The position numbers and the translations under genes are program-made. A stretch of 64,000 nucleotides of DNA from Chitinophaga sancti (GTDB lineage Bacteria > Bacteroidota > Bacteroidia > Chitinophagales > Chitinophagaceae): contig NZ_CP139247.1 of the NCBI RefSeq assembly GCF_034087045.1, positions 1,550,001 through 1,614,000 of the forward strand, written 5' to 3'. Of the stretch, positions 9,322-19,828 are shown one piece after another (positions within the stretch are counted from its first letter, which is position 1; the number at the start of each line of letters is the position of its first letter). Below the pieces are notes generated by a model that saw only the letters and a program-made list of their open reading frames with translations, was not told the origin of the DNA and did not search any database.

Positions 9322-10390
9322 AATATCATTCATTTTACCTGGGAGGGGAACGAAACCGGTGGGAGGTTTCAGGGTGGTGTATGAGTATGCCAACCGTTTA
9401 TCGGCGGCAGGGTTTGAAGTACAACTGGTACATACGGCCTGGTTGTTCAAAAGAAACCCATTTGTGGGTGGGGTAATCAGGTATTTGTATTGTCTTTTCT
9501 TTTACAGGTTCATTAAGCCATGGTTTGCGCTGGAGAAAGGTGTTAAAAATAAATGGATCTTCGCGCTGTACAATTTTCTTTTGCCGGATGCAGATTTTGT
9601 AGTAGCTACTTCCTGGGAAACTGCAGAGCATGTAGCTGAGTTCCCAGCGCGGAAAGGCCGTAAGTTGTATTTAATACAAGCTAATGAATCGGAATTTACT
9701 TATGTTTCAAATAAGGGCTTAGAGAAGGCTTCGTTGGAAACGTGGAAATTGCCCATGCATAAGATTGCTATTTGTACATGGTTGCAGGTGGCAATAAAGG
9801 ATTATTCCGGACAGGATAGCACCGTAATTTTTAATGGGCTGAACTTTGAAGAGTTTTTTATAGAACGGGGCGTGCAAAAGAATGAAAATACAGTAATGAT
9901 GTTGCATCATCATTCTCCTCATAAAGGGAGTGCAGAAGGTATGGCAGCATTACGTCTTTTAAAAAGCAGGGTGAAGGACCTGCAGGTGATATTGTATGGT
10001 ATGCCAGCAGCACCTGACGGCCTCGAAGAATGGATGAGGTATTACCAAATGCCTGAAAGGAACGAATTGCGCCGGCTATATAATGAAGCGACGATATTTT
10101 TATCACCATCGCACTCAGAGGGTTGGGGTTTGCCTGTTTCAGAAGCGATGCAGTGTGGATGTTTAGCAGTAACTTCTGATATTGGTGGGTTTAAGGATTT
10201 TGTAAAGGATGGGCAGACTGCATGTTGTTTTCCGGTTGGAGATGTGGAATCGATGGCGACAGTATTGCAGGAATTGCTTTTGGATGATGAGAAAAGGAAG
10301 AAGCTGGCTAAACAGGGACATGCTTTTATACAGCAATTTACCTGGGATCGTGCAGTGGCTGATTTTATCAAAGTATTAAAAATGGAATAA
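9302..10390 (+). CDS. Family 4 glycosyltransferase
   Basis: This is a 362-residue GT-B retaining glycosyltransferase. The N-terminal domain opens with ISFILPGRGTKPVGGFRVV, a glycine-rich acceptor-side loop. The C-terminal domain has the nucleotide-sugar site FLSPSHSEGWGLPVSEAM, with the E-x7-E arrangement near residue 270. It starts 20 bases inside the polymerase gene and is followed six bases later by a GT2 gene. It adds one residue of the repeat unit; donor unknown. Confidence 0.87.
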   Translation: MRERKIRISFILPGRGTKPVGGFRVVYEYANRLSAAGFEVQLVHTAWLFKRNPFVGGVIRYLYCLFFYRFIKPWFALEKGVKNKWIFALYNFLLPDADFVVATSWETAEHVAEFPARKGRKLYLIQANESEFTYVSNKGLEKASLETWKLPMHKIAICTWLQVAIKDYSGQDSTVIFNGLNFEEFFIERGVQKNENTVMMLHHHSPHKGSAEGMAALRLLKSRVKDLQVILYGMPAAPDGLEEWMRYYQMPERNELRRLYNEATIFLSPSHSEGWGLPVSEAMQCGCLAVTSDIGGFKDFVKDGQTACCFPVGDVESMATVLQELLLDDEKRKKLAKQGHAFIQQFTWDRAVADFIKVLKME

Positions 10391-10395
10391 TCAGA

Positions 10396-11121
10396 ATGGT
10401 ATCAGTATGTATGGCCACCTATAACGGAGCTGCATTTGTAAAGGAGCAGATTAATTCTATTCTAACGCAGTTGAAGTCTGAAGATGAATTGATTATTTCT
10501 GACGATGGCTCTACTGACGGTACTCTCGATATTTTAAGCGAAATAGCAGATGACAGGATCCGATTATATCATGGCAATTTTCGGGATGTGATCAGAAACT
10601 TTCAGCATGCCCTGAGTAAGGCAGAAGGAGACCATATTTTTTTGGCAGATCAGGATGATGTATGGTTACCGGGCAAAGTAGCAAAGATGATAGATTTGTT
10701 GCAAAAATATGATTTGGTGATCAGTGATTCGGAAGTTGTCGATGAGCAGTTGCAACTGTTGCATGCTTCATTTTTCGCTTATTTTGGATCTGGTAAGGGC
10801 TTGCTGAAGAACATGGCGAGGAGTACGTATTATGGTTCATGTATGGCGTTCCGAAAAAGCTTGCTGGATGGCGCACTGCCTTTCCCTGCCACCCGGGAAA
10901 TAGGGCATGACCTGTGGATAGGATTAGTTGCAGAGATGACAGGCACTGTTTGTTTTTATCCGGAAGCCCTGATAAAATACAGAAGGCATGGAGAAACCTT
11001 TACGTCAGCGGGAACGGGGAAAAGCAAACGAGGTTTGATTACAAAGTTGAAAGGACGGATGATAATGATGAAAGAAGTTATTAAATATTACCTGAAGTAT
11101 AAAATATGCAAAAAGGTTTAG
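10396..11121 (+). CDS. Family 2 glycosyltransferase (rhamnosyltransferase-like)
   Basis: This is a 241-residue GT-A enzyme with VSVCMATYNGAAFVKEQI at the N-terminus, ISDDGSTDGTLDIL, and FLADQDDVWLPGK. That D-Q-D-D-V-W form is common in rhamnosyl/fucosyltransferase-like GT2 members. It fits a locus that makes 6-deoxysugars, although the sugar is not proven. The 3' end overlaps the next glycosyltransferase by 16 bases. Confidence 0.85.
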   Translation: MVSVCMATYNGAAFVKEQINSILTQLKSEDELIISDDGSTDGTLDILSEIADDRIRLYHGNFRDVIRNFQHALSKAEGDHIFLADQDDVWLPGKVAKMIDLLQKYDLVISDSEVVDEQLQLLHASFFAYFGSGKGLLKNMARSTYYGSCMAFRKSLLDGALPFPATREIGHDLWIGLVAEMTGTVCFYPEALIKYRRHGETFTSAGTGKSKRGLITKLKGRMIMMKEVIKYYLKYKICKKV

Positions 11122-11864
11122 TATCTATAATTACACCTGTTTACAATGCGCAGCGTTTCATCCCGGAAACGATTGAGACAGTGTTAGCACAGACCTATGT
11201 TAATTGGGAGATGTTGATTATTGATGATGGATCAAAGGACGACAGTGCGAAAGTAATTAGTGAATATGTGCAAAGAGACAACAGAATAAAGCTGTTTTCC
11301 CAGCAGAACGGTGGGTCTGCTGCTGCAAGAAACAACGGTATCAGACGGGCGAACGGGCAATATATTGCATTGTTGGATGCAGATGACCTATGGGAACCGA
11401 CCTTTCTGGAAAGACAGCTGGCGCTTATGAAGGAGAAGAATGCAACGCTTGTTTATGCCTCACACAAAAGGATTGATGAATTCTCAAAAGAATGTATGAA
11501 ACCTTTTATTGTTCCGGAGAAGGTCGACTATAATAGCATGTTGTGCACCTGTTCAATTTCCTGTTTGACGGGGCTGTATGATACGGAACGTTTTGGTAAG
11601 ATTTATCTGCGCGAGGAGTTTAAAAGCCTGCGTGATGATTATATATACTGGTTGGAGATTATTAAGAATTGCAAGGTCGCTTATGGTAATACCGATGTAA
11701 TTGCCAGCTATCGAGTATTGAATAATTCCACTTCCAGGAATAAAAAGAAGGTAATTAAGCCTCAGTTTATGGTGTATTACAAAGTTGAGAAGTTGGGCCT
11801 GATCAGGAGTATGTATTACTTAATGAGATGGGCAATAAAAGGTTATTCAAAATATAGTGCATGA
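11106..11864 (+). CDS. Family 2 glycosyltransferase
   Basis: This 252-residue GT-A enzyme has VSIITPVYNAQRFIPETI, IDDGSKDDSA, the NGGSAAARNNGI segment and the metal site LLDADDLW. These are all standard for small capsule or LPS GT2 enzymes. It overlaps both neighbours, by 16 bases upstream and by an ATGA with the mutase gene. It likely transfers one sugar of the repeat unit. Because the next gene makes UDP-galactofuranose, a galactofuranosyl donor is possible but unproven. Confidence 0.86.
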   Translation: MQKGLVSIITPVYNAQRFIPETIETVLAQTYVNWEMLIIDDGSKDDSAKVISEYVQRDNRIKLFSQQNGGSAAARNNGIRRANGQYIALLDADDLWEPTFLERQLALMKEKNATLVYASHKRIDEFSKECMKPFIVPEKVDYNSMLCTCSISCLTGLYDTERFGKIYLREEFKSLRDDYIYWLEIIKNCKVAYGNTDVIASYRVLNNSTSRNKKKVIKPQFMVYYKVEKLGLIRSMYYLMRWAIKGYSKYSA

Positions 11865-12979
11865 CGGATATTAAGTATGATTATCTAATAATTGGTGCCG
11901 GTTTATTTGGGTCTGTATTTGCATATGAAGCAAATAAAGCGGGTAAGAAATGTCTGGTAGTAGATAAACGTTCCCATACGGGAGGTAACGTATATTGTGA
12001 AAACATAGATGGCATCAATGTACATAAATATGGTGCGCATATTTTTCATACCAGCAACAAGGAAATCTGGGATTATGTAAACCAGTTTGCTGTATTTAAC
12101 CGGTACACCAATTCTCCTTTGGCTAATTTTAAAGGGGAGTTATATAACCTTCCCTTCAATATGAATACTTTTTATCAGTTGTGGAAGGTGCTTACACCTG
12201 AAGCCGCACAGAAGAAAATCAGGGAGCAGGTAGAAAAGCTGAATATTAAGGAGCCTAAGAATTTGGAAGAGCAGGCATTATCTCTGGTAGGGCCGGATAT
12301 TTATAATAAGCTGATCAAAGGCTATACAGAAAAGCAATGGGGCCGGCCGGCTACTGAATTGCCAGCATTCATTATAAAGCGTTTGCCGTTGCGCTTTACC
12401 TATGATAATAACTATTTTGATGATAAGTATCAAGGAATTCCAGAGGGGGGGTATAACGTAATAATTGATAAAATGCTGGCAAATTCAGATATTTGCTTAA
12501 ATGTGGACTTCTTTGCAGAAAGGGAGGCCCTGTCAAAGGTGGCACGCAAAATTGTATACACCGGTATGATTGATCAGTATTTTAACTACTGTTATGGAAA
12601 ATTAGAATACAGAAGTCTGCATTTTGAGCATGAACAAAGGAATACTCCTAACTATCAGGGTAATGCGGTAGTCAATTATACGGATAAGGAAACTCCATAT
12701 ACAAGGATCATTGAGCACAAACATTTTGAATTTGGTACCCAACCTGGAACTGTAGTGACAAAAGAATATCCTGCCGATTGGTCGGAAAGAATGGAACCTT
12801 ATTATCCAATTAATGACGATAGGAATAGTGATTTATATAAAAAATATAGGGAACTGGCGGATAAGGAGATGAATGTGGTCTTTGGCGGCAGGTTGGCAGA
12901 ATATAAGTATTACGATATGCATCATATTATAGCTCATGCTTTGAAAAAAGTCAGGCTAGAACTTGATAATTCCAAATAG
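11861..12979 (+). CDS. glf: UDP-galactopyranose mutase
   Basis: This flavoenzyme interconverts UDP-galactopyranose and UDP-galactofuranose. At 372 residues the length is typical. The FAD-binding motif [14 protein letters not shown] is at the N-terminus, followed by DKRSHTGGN and the substrate-site segment [26 protein letters not shown] near 155 and [13 protein letters not shown] near the end are family signatures. It implies galactofuranose in the surface glycan of this strain. Confidence 0.95.
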   Translation: MTDIKYDYLIIGAGLFGSVFAYEANKAGKKCLVVDKRSHTGGNVYCENIDGINVHKYGAHIFHTSNKEIWDYVNQFAVFNRYTNSPLANFKGELYNLPFNMNTFYQLWKVLTPEAAQKKIREQVEKLNIKEPKNLEEQALSLVGPDIYNKLIKGYTEKQWGRPATELPAFIIKRLPLRFTYDNNYFDDKYQGIPEGGYNVIIDKMLANSDICLNVDFFAEREALSKVARKIVYTGMIDQYFNYCYGKLEYRSLHFEHEQRNTPNYQGNAVVNYTDKETPYTRIIEHKHFEFGTQPGTVVTKEYPADWSERMEPYYPINDDRNSDLYKKYRELADKEMNVVFGGRLAEYKYYDMHHIIAHALKKVRLELDNSK

Positions 12980-12983
12980 TATC

Positions 12984-14096
12984 ATGAAGAAAGCATTAAT
13001 TACTGGTATTACAGGGCAGGACGGTGCCTACCTGACCGAATTGTTGTTATCCAAGAACTATGAAGTTCATGGCATCAAACGTCGCTCCTCACTATTTAAT
13101 ACAGATAGGATAGATCATTTATATCAGGATCCTCATGAGCAGGGAGTACATCTGAATCTCCATTATGGTGATCTCAGTGATTCTACAAATCTTATCAGGA
13201 TCATTCAGCAGGTTCAGCCGGATGAAATTTATAATCTGGGTGCTATGAGTCACGTTCAGGTCAGTTTTGAAACTCCTGAGTATACTGCAAATGCTGATGG
13301 CATTGGTACGCTAAGAATATTAGAAGCAGTAAGGTTACTTGGCTTGGTTAATAAAACAAAAATATACCAGGCATCTACTTCTGAATTATATGGATTGGTG
13401 CAGGAAGTGCCTCAATCTGAAAGAACTCCTTTTTACCCTCGCTCTCCATATGCTGTGGCTAAGATGTATGCTTACTGGATAACCGTGAATTACAGGGAAG
13501 CTTACAAAATGTTCGCCTGCAATGGTATTCTGTTTAACCATGAAAGCCCCCTGAGAGGCGAAACATTTGTTACCCGCAAAATCACCCGTGGTGTATCTAA
13601 AATATTCTTAGGGATGCAGGAGAAACTGTATATGGGGAATATAGATGCACAACGTGACTGGGGGCATGCAAAGGATTATGTAGAAGCAATGTACCTGATT
13701 CTTCAGCAGGAAAAGCCGGAGGACTATGTCATAGCTACTGGTATTACAACCCCAGTAAGAGAATTCATTAAGATGGCCTTTTTCGAAGTGGGCATTGAAC
13801 TGGAATTTACAGGGAAAGGGATAGATGAAAAAGGGATTGTGAAAAGCGTAAGTGCAGAAAATCTGCACGTAAAACCAGGGCAGGAAGTATTGGCCATTGA
13901 TCCGCGCTATTTCCGTCCGACAGAGGTAGATCTCCTTATAGGAGATCCCACTAAAGCTCAGACAAAACTAGGGTGGATGCCTAAATATAATTTACAGACA
14001 TTGGTAAGAGAAATGATGGCAGCAGATGTGGAGCTGTTTAGAAAAGAACAGTTACTGAAGAATGCTGGATTTAAAGTATTAAACCAGTTTGAATAG
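12984..14096 (+). CDS. gmd: GDP-mannose 4,6-dehydratase
   Basis: This converts GDP-D-mannose to GDP-4-keto-6-deoxymannose, the first committed step to GDP-L-fucose. The N-terminal [19 protein letters not shown] motif, [14 protein letters not shown], the STSELYG catalytic stretch and [10 protein letters not shown] (Tyr-x3-Lys) are all present. At 370 residues it is full length. The ATG at 12984 is preferred over one at 12963, which lies inside glf and adds seven residues before the Rossmann strand. It is followed by fcl and manC, giving a contiguous GDP-fucose module. Confidence 0.95.
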   Translation: MKKALITGITGQDGAYLTELLLSKNYEVHGIKRRSSLFNTDRIDHLYQDPHEQGVHLNLHYGDLSDSTNLIRIIQQVQPDEIYNLGAMSHVQVSFETPEYTANADGIGTLRILEAVRLLGLVNKTKIYQASTSELYGLVQEVPQSERTPFYPRSPYAVAKMYAYWITVNYREAYKMFACNGILFNHESPLRGETFVTRKITRGVSKIFLGMQEKLYMGNIDAQRDWGHAKDYVEAMYLILQQEKPEDYVIATGITTPVREFIKMAFFEVGIELEFTGKGIDEKGIVKSVSAENLHVKPGQEVLAIDPRYFRPTEVDLLIGDPTKAQTKLGWMPKYNLQTLVREMMAADVELFRKEQLLKNAGFKVLNQFE

Positions 14097-14102
14097 AAAA
14101 GA

Positions 14103-15044
14103 ATGCAACAGCAGGATAAAATTTTTGTAGCCGGTCACAGGGGAATGGTAGGATCTGCCATTGTTAGAAGGCTTCAGGATGACGGGTTTAATAATATTGT
14201 AACCAGGTCTTCAAAAGACCTGGATCTGCGTGATCAGCAGCAAGTAAGCAAGTTCTTTGCTGAGGAAAAACCTGATTACGTATTCCTTGCAGCAGCTAAA
14301 GTGGGTGGCATTATTGCCAATAATACTTACAGAGCGCAATTTATTTATGAGAACATGATGATACAGAACAATGTTATTCATCATGCTTATGTGAATAATG
14401 TAAAGAAACTCATGTTTCTGGGGTCTTCCTGTATTTATCCTAAAATGGCTCCACAGCCATTGAAGGAGGATTATCTGCTGACAGGGCTGCTGGAACCAAC
14501 CAATGAACCCTATGCAATTGCCAAGATAGCCGGTATCAAGATGTGTGATGCATATAGGGCACAATATGGGTGCAATTATATTTCTGTAATGCCTACTAAC
14601 CTGTATGGTCCTAATGATAATTATGATCTGAATAATTCTCACGTATTACCTGCTTTATTGCGGAAATTTCATGAAGCAAAAATTAATAATATCCCAGAGG
14701 TGGTAGTATGGGGGACAGGTACCCCACTGCGTGAATTTCTGCATGCTGATGATATGGCTGATGCCTGTTTTTATCTAATGCAACATTATAATGAAGAGGG
14801 ATTGGTGAATATTGGTGTTGGGAAAGATATCAGCATTAAAGATCTGGCGCTGATGATTAAAGACATTGTAGAATATGAAGGTCAGCTGGTATTTGATGCC
14901 ACCAAGCCTGATGGTACTCCCAGAAAACTCATGGATGTAGGCAAACTGCACGGTCTGGGCTGGGATGCAAAAATTGAACTCAAAGAGGGTATTAATGAGG
15001 TTTATAAGCAACTAAAGACCAGCCTATGGAAGCAGAAAATATGA
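14103..15044 (+). CDS. fcl: GDP-L-fucose synthase
   Basis: This bifunctional 3,5-epimerase/4-reductase finishes GDP-L-fucose synthesis from the Gmd product using NADPH. It has 313 residues, with [17 protein letters not shown] at the N-terminus, [10 protein letters not shown] with the catalytic Ser/Cys, and [18 protein letters not shown] with Tyr-x3-Lys. The gene begins six bases after gmd and ends in an ATGA overlap with manC. Together with Gmd and ManC it shows that L-fucose is a likely constituent of the polymer. Confidence 0.95.
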   Translation: MQQQDKIFVAGHRGMVGSAIVRRLQDDGFNNIVTRSSKDLDLRDQQQVSKFFAEEKPDYVFLAAAKVGGIIANNTYRAQFIYENMMIQNNVIHHAYVNNVKKLMFLGSSCIYPKMAPQPLKEDYLLTGLLEPTNEPYAIAKIAGIKMCDAYRAQYGCNYISVMPTNLYGPNDNYDLNNSHVLPALLRKFHEAKINNIPEVVVWGTGTPLREFLHADDMADACFYLMQHYNEEGLVNIGVGKDISIKDLALMIKDIVEYEGQLVFDATKPDGTPRKLMDVGKLHGLGWDAKIELKEGINEVYKQLKTSLWKQKI

Positions 15045-16126
15045 TGAATATCCACAACCACGTTTTTATCATGGCCGGCGGCGTAGGCAGTCGCTTCTGG
15101 CCTAAGAGCCGTAATAACTATCCCAAACAGTTCATAGACATACTGGGCATAGGCAAGTCACTATTACAACTGACTTACGAACGGTTTAAAAAGATTTGTC
15201 CTTCAGAGAATATCTATATTGTAACCAATACTGCCTATAAAGGACTCATCCAGGAACAATTGCCCGAAGTGTTAGCTGACAATATCCTTTGCGAACCTTC
15301 CCGGAATAACACTGCACCAGGTATTGCATATGCTGCATTTAAAATTTTGGCAAAAGATGCGAATGCCTCTATGGTTATTGCTCCTTCTGATCATTTTATT
15401 CTCAGGGAAGAAATTTTCCTTGGAAAAATTCAGCAGGCATTAAATATCGTAGCTGAAAAGGATATATTATTAACCCTTGGTATTACACCTACCAGACCTG
15501 ATACTGGTTATGGTTATATCAAGTTTGCAGAGAAGGGTGTAGAGGATATTCATAAGGTGATAAAGTTCACTGAAAAACCAGTTCTGTCCAAGGCGCTTGA
15601 ATTTTTAAATAGTGGCGATTATGTATGGAATGCAGGTATCTTCATCTGGAAGGCACAATCTATACTCAATGCAATAAAGCAGCTGACCCCTGAATTATAT
15701 GACCTTTTCAGTAAAGGTGAGGGTCTCTATAATACCGCTCAGGAACAGGTATTTATAGATCAGCATTATCCACAGTCACCCAATATTTCCATAGATTATG
15801 CAGTAATGGAAAAGGCGGAAAATGTATATACTATGCCTGTTGAGTTTGGCTGGAGTGATCTTGGTACCTGGGCATCCCTGTTCATGGTAGCTGAAAAGCA
15901 GGATGACAGTAACAACGTTTTTTCTGGTGGTGATGGGAAGCTGGAAGATACCTCTGATTGTATCATTCATATACCCAAAGATAAACTGGCAGTGATTCGT
16001 GGCCTGAAAGATTTCATTGTTGTAGATGATGGAAATGTATTGCTGATCTATCCTAAAACAGCAGAACAGGAAATTAAACGAGTGACAGAACAGCTTCGGA
16101 TACAGAATAAGATCAGCCATTTATAA
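15041..16126 (+). CDS. manC: Mannose-1-phosphate guanylyltransferase
   Basis: This transfers GMP from GTP to mannose-1-phosphate, feeding Gmd. The pyrophosphorylase signature [15 protein letters not shown] and the PKQF segment are near the N-terminus, and VIKFTEKP near 175 is conserved. At about 361 residues it has only the nucleotidyltransferase part and no fused phosphomannose isomerase cupin. The ATG at 15041 overlaps the fcl stop as ATGA and is preferred; ATGs at 15026 and 15044 are possible. No manA or manB (phosphomannomutase) is present in the window, so those functions must be elsewhere. Confidence 0.92.
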   Translation: MMNIHNHVFIMAGGVGSRFWPKSRNNYPKQFIDILGIGKSLLQLTYERFKKICPSENIYIVTNTAYKGLIQEQLPEVLADNILCEPSRNNTAPGIAYAAFKILAKDANASMVIAPSDHFILREEIFLGKIQQALNIVAEKDILLTLGITPTRPDTGYGYIKFAEKGVEDIHKVIKFTEKPVLSKALEFLNSGDYVWNAGIFIWKAQSILNAIKQLTPELYDLFSKGEGLYNTAQEQVFIDQHYPQSPNISIDYAVMEKAENVYTMPVEFGWSDLGTWASLFMVAEKQDDSNNVFSGGDGKLEDTSDCIIHIPKDKLAVIRGLKDFIVVDDGNVLLIYPKTAEQEIKRVTEQLRIQNKISHL

Positions 16127-16143
16127 TGGTCTTTTAATTCACG

Positions 16144-16178
16144 TTAGTCCGATATTCCTGTAAAAGGAAATATATTTG
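16144..16178 (+). promoter_or_regulatory. Candidate Bacteroidota promoter upstream of the Wzi-like gene
   Basis: TATATTTG at 16171-16178 matches the TAnnTTTG -7 consensus of Bacteroidota sigma-70 promoters and lies 24 bases before the ATG at 16203. The -33 side is weak (TTAG near 16144). It suggests the Wzi-like gene can be transcribed separately from the operon. This is pattern-based only. Confidence 0.4.
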
Positions 16179-16202
16179 TGGCTGGCAAGCTAATTCTTTT
16201 CT

Positions 16203-17774
16203 ATGTTCAAATCATGTTTTACCTCATCAATACTCCTGCTAGGTTGTAGCATAGTGGTATCAATGTCTGTGAATGCACAAAGTACAGGCCGACAATATTC
16301 ACTTGGCTTTTATCAAAACTCAACTGATAGTCTGGGGTACCATTCTTCCCAGCGGGACTACAGTCTGGAACCATCGTTTGATCTTCCAAAAGGAGATACA
16401 ACCCGCAAACAGAGCTGGTTGTATCGTAAATTGTTTAGAGAACACCTGTTGGAAGTAAAAGAGGATGATTTTACTTTTTATGCAAGTATACTTCCGGATT
16501 TTCAGATTGGGCATAGCAATGTAAATGGTAGAACATGGCTGAATACCCGGGGCGTAATAGCTGGTGGTACTATTGGACATAATCTCACGTTTAGAACAGA
16601 GTTCTACGAGAATCAGGGAAAATTTGCATCCTATATCGATGAATATAGCCGGAAAAATGCCATTGTGCCCGGACAGGGACAATGGAAGGCATTTAATACA
16701 AATGCATTTGACTTCGCATATTCATCTGCACTCATAAATTACAAAGCGGGGCGTCATTTTGATTTTCAGCTGGGTTATGACAAGAACTTTATAGGCGATG
16801 GCTATCGCTCTATGTTGTTGTCGGATGCTTCGTTCAACTATCCTTTCCTGAAAATTATAGCTAACCTGGGGCGTGTACAGTATACCACTATGTGGGCGCA
16901 GTTCGTAGATATGCAATATCCCAAATCTTCTTATGATAATGGTTATCGAAAGAAATGGGGCGTATTTAATTACCTGGACTGGAATGTCAGCAAGAAGTTT
17001 TCCATCGGATTGTTTGAAGCTGTAATATGGCAGGACTCTGACTCTACAGGTAAAAGAGGGTTTGATGTGAGTTATCTGAACCCCATCGTTTTCCTTCGCC
17101 CGGTCGAATTCTCAGTAGGTTCTCCTGATAATGCACTATTGGGGCTAAACCTAAAGTATGCTCCTTCTGTGAACAGTACTATTTATGGCCAGTTTATCCT
17201 GGATGAATTTGTACTGAAGGAAATGACCAGTGGTAGCGGTTGGTGGGCCAATAAATTTGGCGGTCAGCTGGGTTTCCGTTCCAACAGTCTTTTCAAGGTA
17301 CCTAACCTGAATGCATTGACAGAAGTGAATGCTGCCCGTCCATATACTTACTCTCAGCGTACTACGCTCAATAACTATGGTCACTACAATCAGCCATTGG
17401 CACACCCGCTGGGAGCAAACTTTGTGGAGTGGGTCAATATTGCAGATTACCGGTACAGGCGCTTCTTCCTCCGTGGACAGATTACCTATGCAAAGTATGG
17501 TTTGGATTCTGCCGGGATCAATTATGGGAATAACATTTTCGAGTCTTATAATACCCGTGCAGAAGACTTTGGTAACCACATCGGGCAGGGGCTGAAAACA
17601 ACCCTCACCAATATTCAGGGGTCAGTTGCTTATCTGCTTAATCCAAAGTATAACCTGCGATTGGAAGCATCTCTAACTGCCCGTCAGGAAAAGAATGACC
17701 AGTGGAAGAAAAATGAGCTGATATTTAATCTGGGACTAAGGGCCAGCTTCAGGCAACTTTACTATGATTTTTAA
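16203..17774 (+). CDS. Capsule assembly Wzi-family outer-membrane protein
   Basis: This 523-residue protein has an N-terminal signal peptide (hydrophobic core SSILLLGCSIVV, cleavage after VNAQ). The rest of the chain is rich in aromatic-terminated beta strands and ends in QLYYDF, a C-terminal Phe typical of outer-membrane barrels. Length and composition fit the Wzi/capsule-assembly family seen at the end of Bacteroidota polysaccharide loci. In that family the protein binds or anchors polymer at the outer membrane. It has its own candidate promoter and is followed by a strong terminator, closing the locus. Confidence 0.75.
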   Translation: MFKSCFTSSILLLGCSIVVSMSVNAQSTGRQYSLGFYQNSTDSLGYHSSQRDYSLEPSFDLPKGDTTRKQSWLYRKLFREHLLEVKEDDFTFYASILPDFQIGHSNVNGRTWLNTRGVIAGGTIGHNLTFRTEFYENQGKFASYIDEYSRKNAIVPGQGQWKAFNTNAFDFAYSSALINYKAGRHFDFQLGYDKNFIGDGYRSMLLSDASFNYPFLKIIANLGRVQYTTMWAQFVDMQYPKSSYDNGYRKKWGVFNYLDWNVSKKFSIGLFEAVIWQDSDSTGKRGFDVSYLNPIVFLRPVEFSVGSPDNALLGLNLKYAPSVNSTIYGQFILDEFVLKEMTSGSGWWANKFGGQLGFRSNSLFKVPNLNALTEVNAARPYTYSQRTTLNNYGHYNQPLAHPLGANFVEWVNIADYRYRRFFLRGQITYAKYGLDSAGINYGNNIFESYNTRAEDFGNHIGQGLKTTLTNIQGSVAYLLNPKYNLRLEASLTARQEKNDQWKKNELIFNLGLRASFRQLYYDF

Positions 17775-17800
17775 GTTATAACAGTAATATCTTTTATGAA

Positions 17801-17828
17801 CCCCGGGCCGCGCGCCCGGGGTTTTTTT
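17801..17828 (+). terminator. Rho-independent terminator ending the polysaccharide locus
   Basis: This is a GC-only stem (ccccgggc paired with gcccgggg, short cgcg loop) followed by a run of seven Ts. It lies 26 bases after the Wzi-like stop codon. Confidence 0.9.
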
Positions 17829-17841
17829 ATAACTTCGCCTC

Positions 17842-19752
17842 ATGCATTATGTTACAGTAGAAGGGCTTACAAAGTCCTACGGCGCAGGCCCCTTGTTTAA
17901 AGATATTTCTTTCCATATCGAAGAAGGTGACAAAATCGCCCTGGTGGCGCTGAATGGTACCGGTAAGTCCACCCTGCTCCGCATTCTTTGCGGCCAGGAA
18001 ACCCCCGATGCCGGCACGGTATGGATACACAAAGATGTAACAGTAGTAATGCTGGAACAGCAAAATGCTTTCAATCCCGGAGAAACCATCTCCCGCCACA
18101 TATTCTCACAGGGGCACCCTGTACTGTCCGCTATCAGGGATTATGAAATGCTGACTGAAGAAGGCGAGGAGCCGGACCTGGATAAGCTCACCAAAGCCAT
18201 CGAACGTATGGATGAGCTGAACGCATGGCACTTTGATTCCAAGGTAAAACAGATCCTGGGCAAGCTGAATATTCACCACATGGAACAGCTGATGGGCAGC
18301 CTGTCCGGTGGCCAGGTAAAAAGAGTAGCGCTGGCCAAGGTGCTGATCGATATCGGCTTTGAGCATAGACATACCCTGCTCATCATGGATGAACCGACCA
18401 ACCACCTGGACGTAAGCATGATCGAGTGGCTGGAAAACTACCTGGACCAGGAAAGAGTGACCCTGCTGCTCGTAACGCACGACCGTTACTTCCTCGATAG
18501 CGTGTGTAATGAGATCATGGAAATCGATCAGCAACAGCTGTATATCTATAAAGGAGATTACGAGAACTATCTCGAAAAGAAAGCGACCCGTGAGGAAATG
18601 AATAAAGCCAGTGTGGAAAAGGCCCGCAATGTATTCCGTAAAGAGCTGGAATGGATGCGCAAACAGCCCAAGGCACGTACCACAAAATCTAAATCACGTA
18701 TAGATGCATTTACTGATGTAAAGGAAAAAGCCAGTGTAAAACTGGAAAAACAGCAGCTGGAGCTAAATGTGAAGATGACCCGACTGGGAGGCAAGATCAT
18801 CGAAATGAAAAAAGTGTACAAGGCCTATGGCGATTTACAGATCCTGAAAGGCTTTGACTATACATTTAAGAGAGGGGAACGCGTAGGCGTGGTGGGTAAG
18901 AACGGTGTGGGGAAATCCACATTCCTCAACATGTTGCTGGGCCTGGAACAACCTGATTCCGGAAAGATCAATACAGGGGAAACCATTGTATTCGGTAACT
19001 ACGATCAGCGTGGCCTGATTATAAAGGAAGATATGCGGGTGATCGAATTCGTAAAGAATATCGCCGAAAACTTCCCGCTGGCAGATGGTACCAAAGTAAG
19101 TGCCGCCCAGTTCTTACAGTTATTCCTGTTCCCGCCTGAGAAGCAGTATACCTACATCTCCAAACTCAGTGGTGGTGAAAAAAGAAGATTACACTTATTG
19201 AGCATACTCTTCCGTAACCCGAACTTCCTGGTACTGGATGAGCCTACGAACGACCTGGATCTGCCTACGCTGAGCATCCTGGAAGACTTCCTGCTGGATT
19301 TCCAGGGATGTCTGATCATCGTGAGCCACGACCGTTATTTCATGGATAAACTGGTAGATCACCTGTTTGTATTTGAAGGACAGGGAGAGGTACGGGACTT
19401 CCCGGGCAACTATACCCAATACCGTGAGTGGGAAAAGGACAAGCCTGAAAGAGAAAAAGAAGCGGCTGAGCAGAAAGCGGTACCAGCACCAGTGGCAGAA
19501 CCTGTAACTGCTGCTGTAACAGCACCGGCTGCACCCGCACGTAAAATGTCTTTCAAAGAAAAGCGTGAACTGGAACTGCTGGAAAAGGAAATTGCGGACC
19601 TGGAAAAGGAGAAAGCAACCCTGGATGCAAAGATGGCGGCAGGCGATATACCCTATGCAGAACTGGAACCGATGGCCCGCCGTGTGGGAGAAGTGATCGG
19701 TCTGCTGGATGAAAAAGGACTGCGGTGGTTAGAATTGAGTGAACTAAGCTGA
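17842..19752 (+). CDS. ABC-F family ATPase (Uup/EttA-like)
   Basis: This is a 636-residue soluble protein with two ABC cassettes and no membrane domain. Walker A motifs are LNGTGKST (near 40) and KNGVGKST (near 355). The signature motifs are LSGGQVKR and LSGGEKRR, and the Walker B segments are LLIMDEPTNHLD and FLVLDEPTNDLD. A charged linker follows the first cassette. The C-terminus (from about 560) is a lysine/glutamate-rich coiled coil as in Uup. ABC-F proteins act on the ribosome or in DNA maintenance. It is more GC-rich than the polysaccharide genes before it and sits between terminators as a single gene. Confidence 0.92.
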   Translation: MHYVTVEGLTKSYGAGPLFKDISFHIEEGDKIALVALNGTGKSTLLRILCGQETPDAGTVWIHKDVTVVMLEQQNAFNPGETISRHIFSQGHPVLSAIRDYEMLTEEGEEPDLDKLTKAIERMDELNAWHFDSKVKQILGKLNIHHMEQLMGSLSGGQVKRVALAKVLIDIGFEHRHTLLIMDEPTNHLDVSMIEWLENYLDQERVTLLLVTHDRYFLDSVCNEIMEIDQQQLYIYKGDYENYLEKKATREEMNKASVEKARNVFRKELEWMRKQPKARTTKSKSRIDAFTDVKEKASVKLEKQQLELNVKMTRLGGKIIEMKKVYKAYGDLQILKGFDYTFKRGERVGVVGKNGVGKSTFLNMLLGLEQPDSGKINTGETIVFGNYDQRGLIIKEDMRVIEFVKNIAENFPLADGTKVSAAQFLQLFLFPPEKQYTYISKLSGGEKRRLHLLSILFRNPNFLVLDEPTNDLDLPTLSILEDFLLDFQGCLIIVSHDRYFMDKLVDHLFVFEGQGEVRDFPGNYTQYREWEKDKPEREKEAAEQKAVPAPVAEPVTAAVTAPAAPARKMSFKEKRELELLEKEIADLEKEKATLDAKMAAGDIPYAELEPMARRVGEVIGLLDEKGLRWLELSELS

Positions 19753-19781
19753 TAAATAATTGAGTAAACTGAGCTAAAAAT

Positions 19782-19815
19782 AAAAAGGGCTGACAATCAG
19801 AGGTCAGCCCTTTTT
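19782..19815. terminator. Bidirectional terminator between convergent genes
   Basis: A stem aaaaagggctgac paired with gtcagccctttt, with a 7-base loop, is flanked by A and T runs on both sides. It can terminate both the ABC-F gene (+) and the small secreted protein gene (-) that converges on it. Confidence 0.88.
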
Positions 19816-19828
19816 GTATATGTACGAA

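Noticed and set aside
17151..17595. Frames on both strands inside the Wzi-like gene
   Set aside because: Composition and position show they are shadows of the 523-residue outer-membrane protein.
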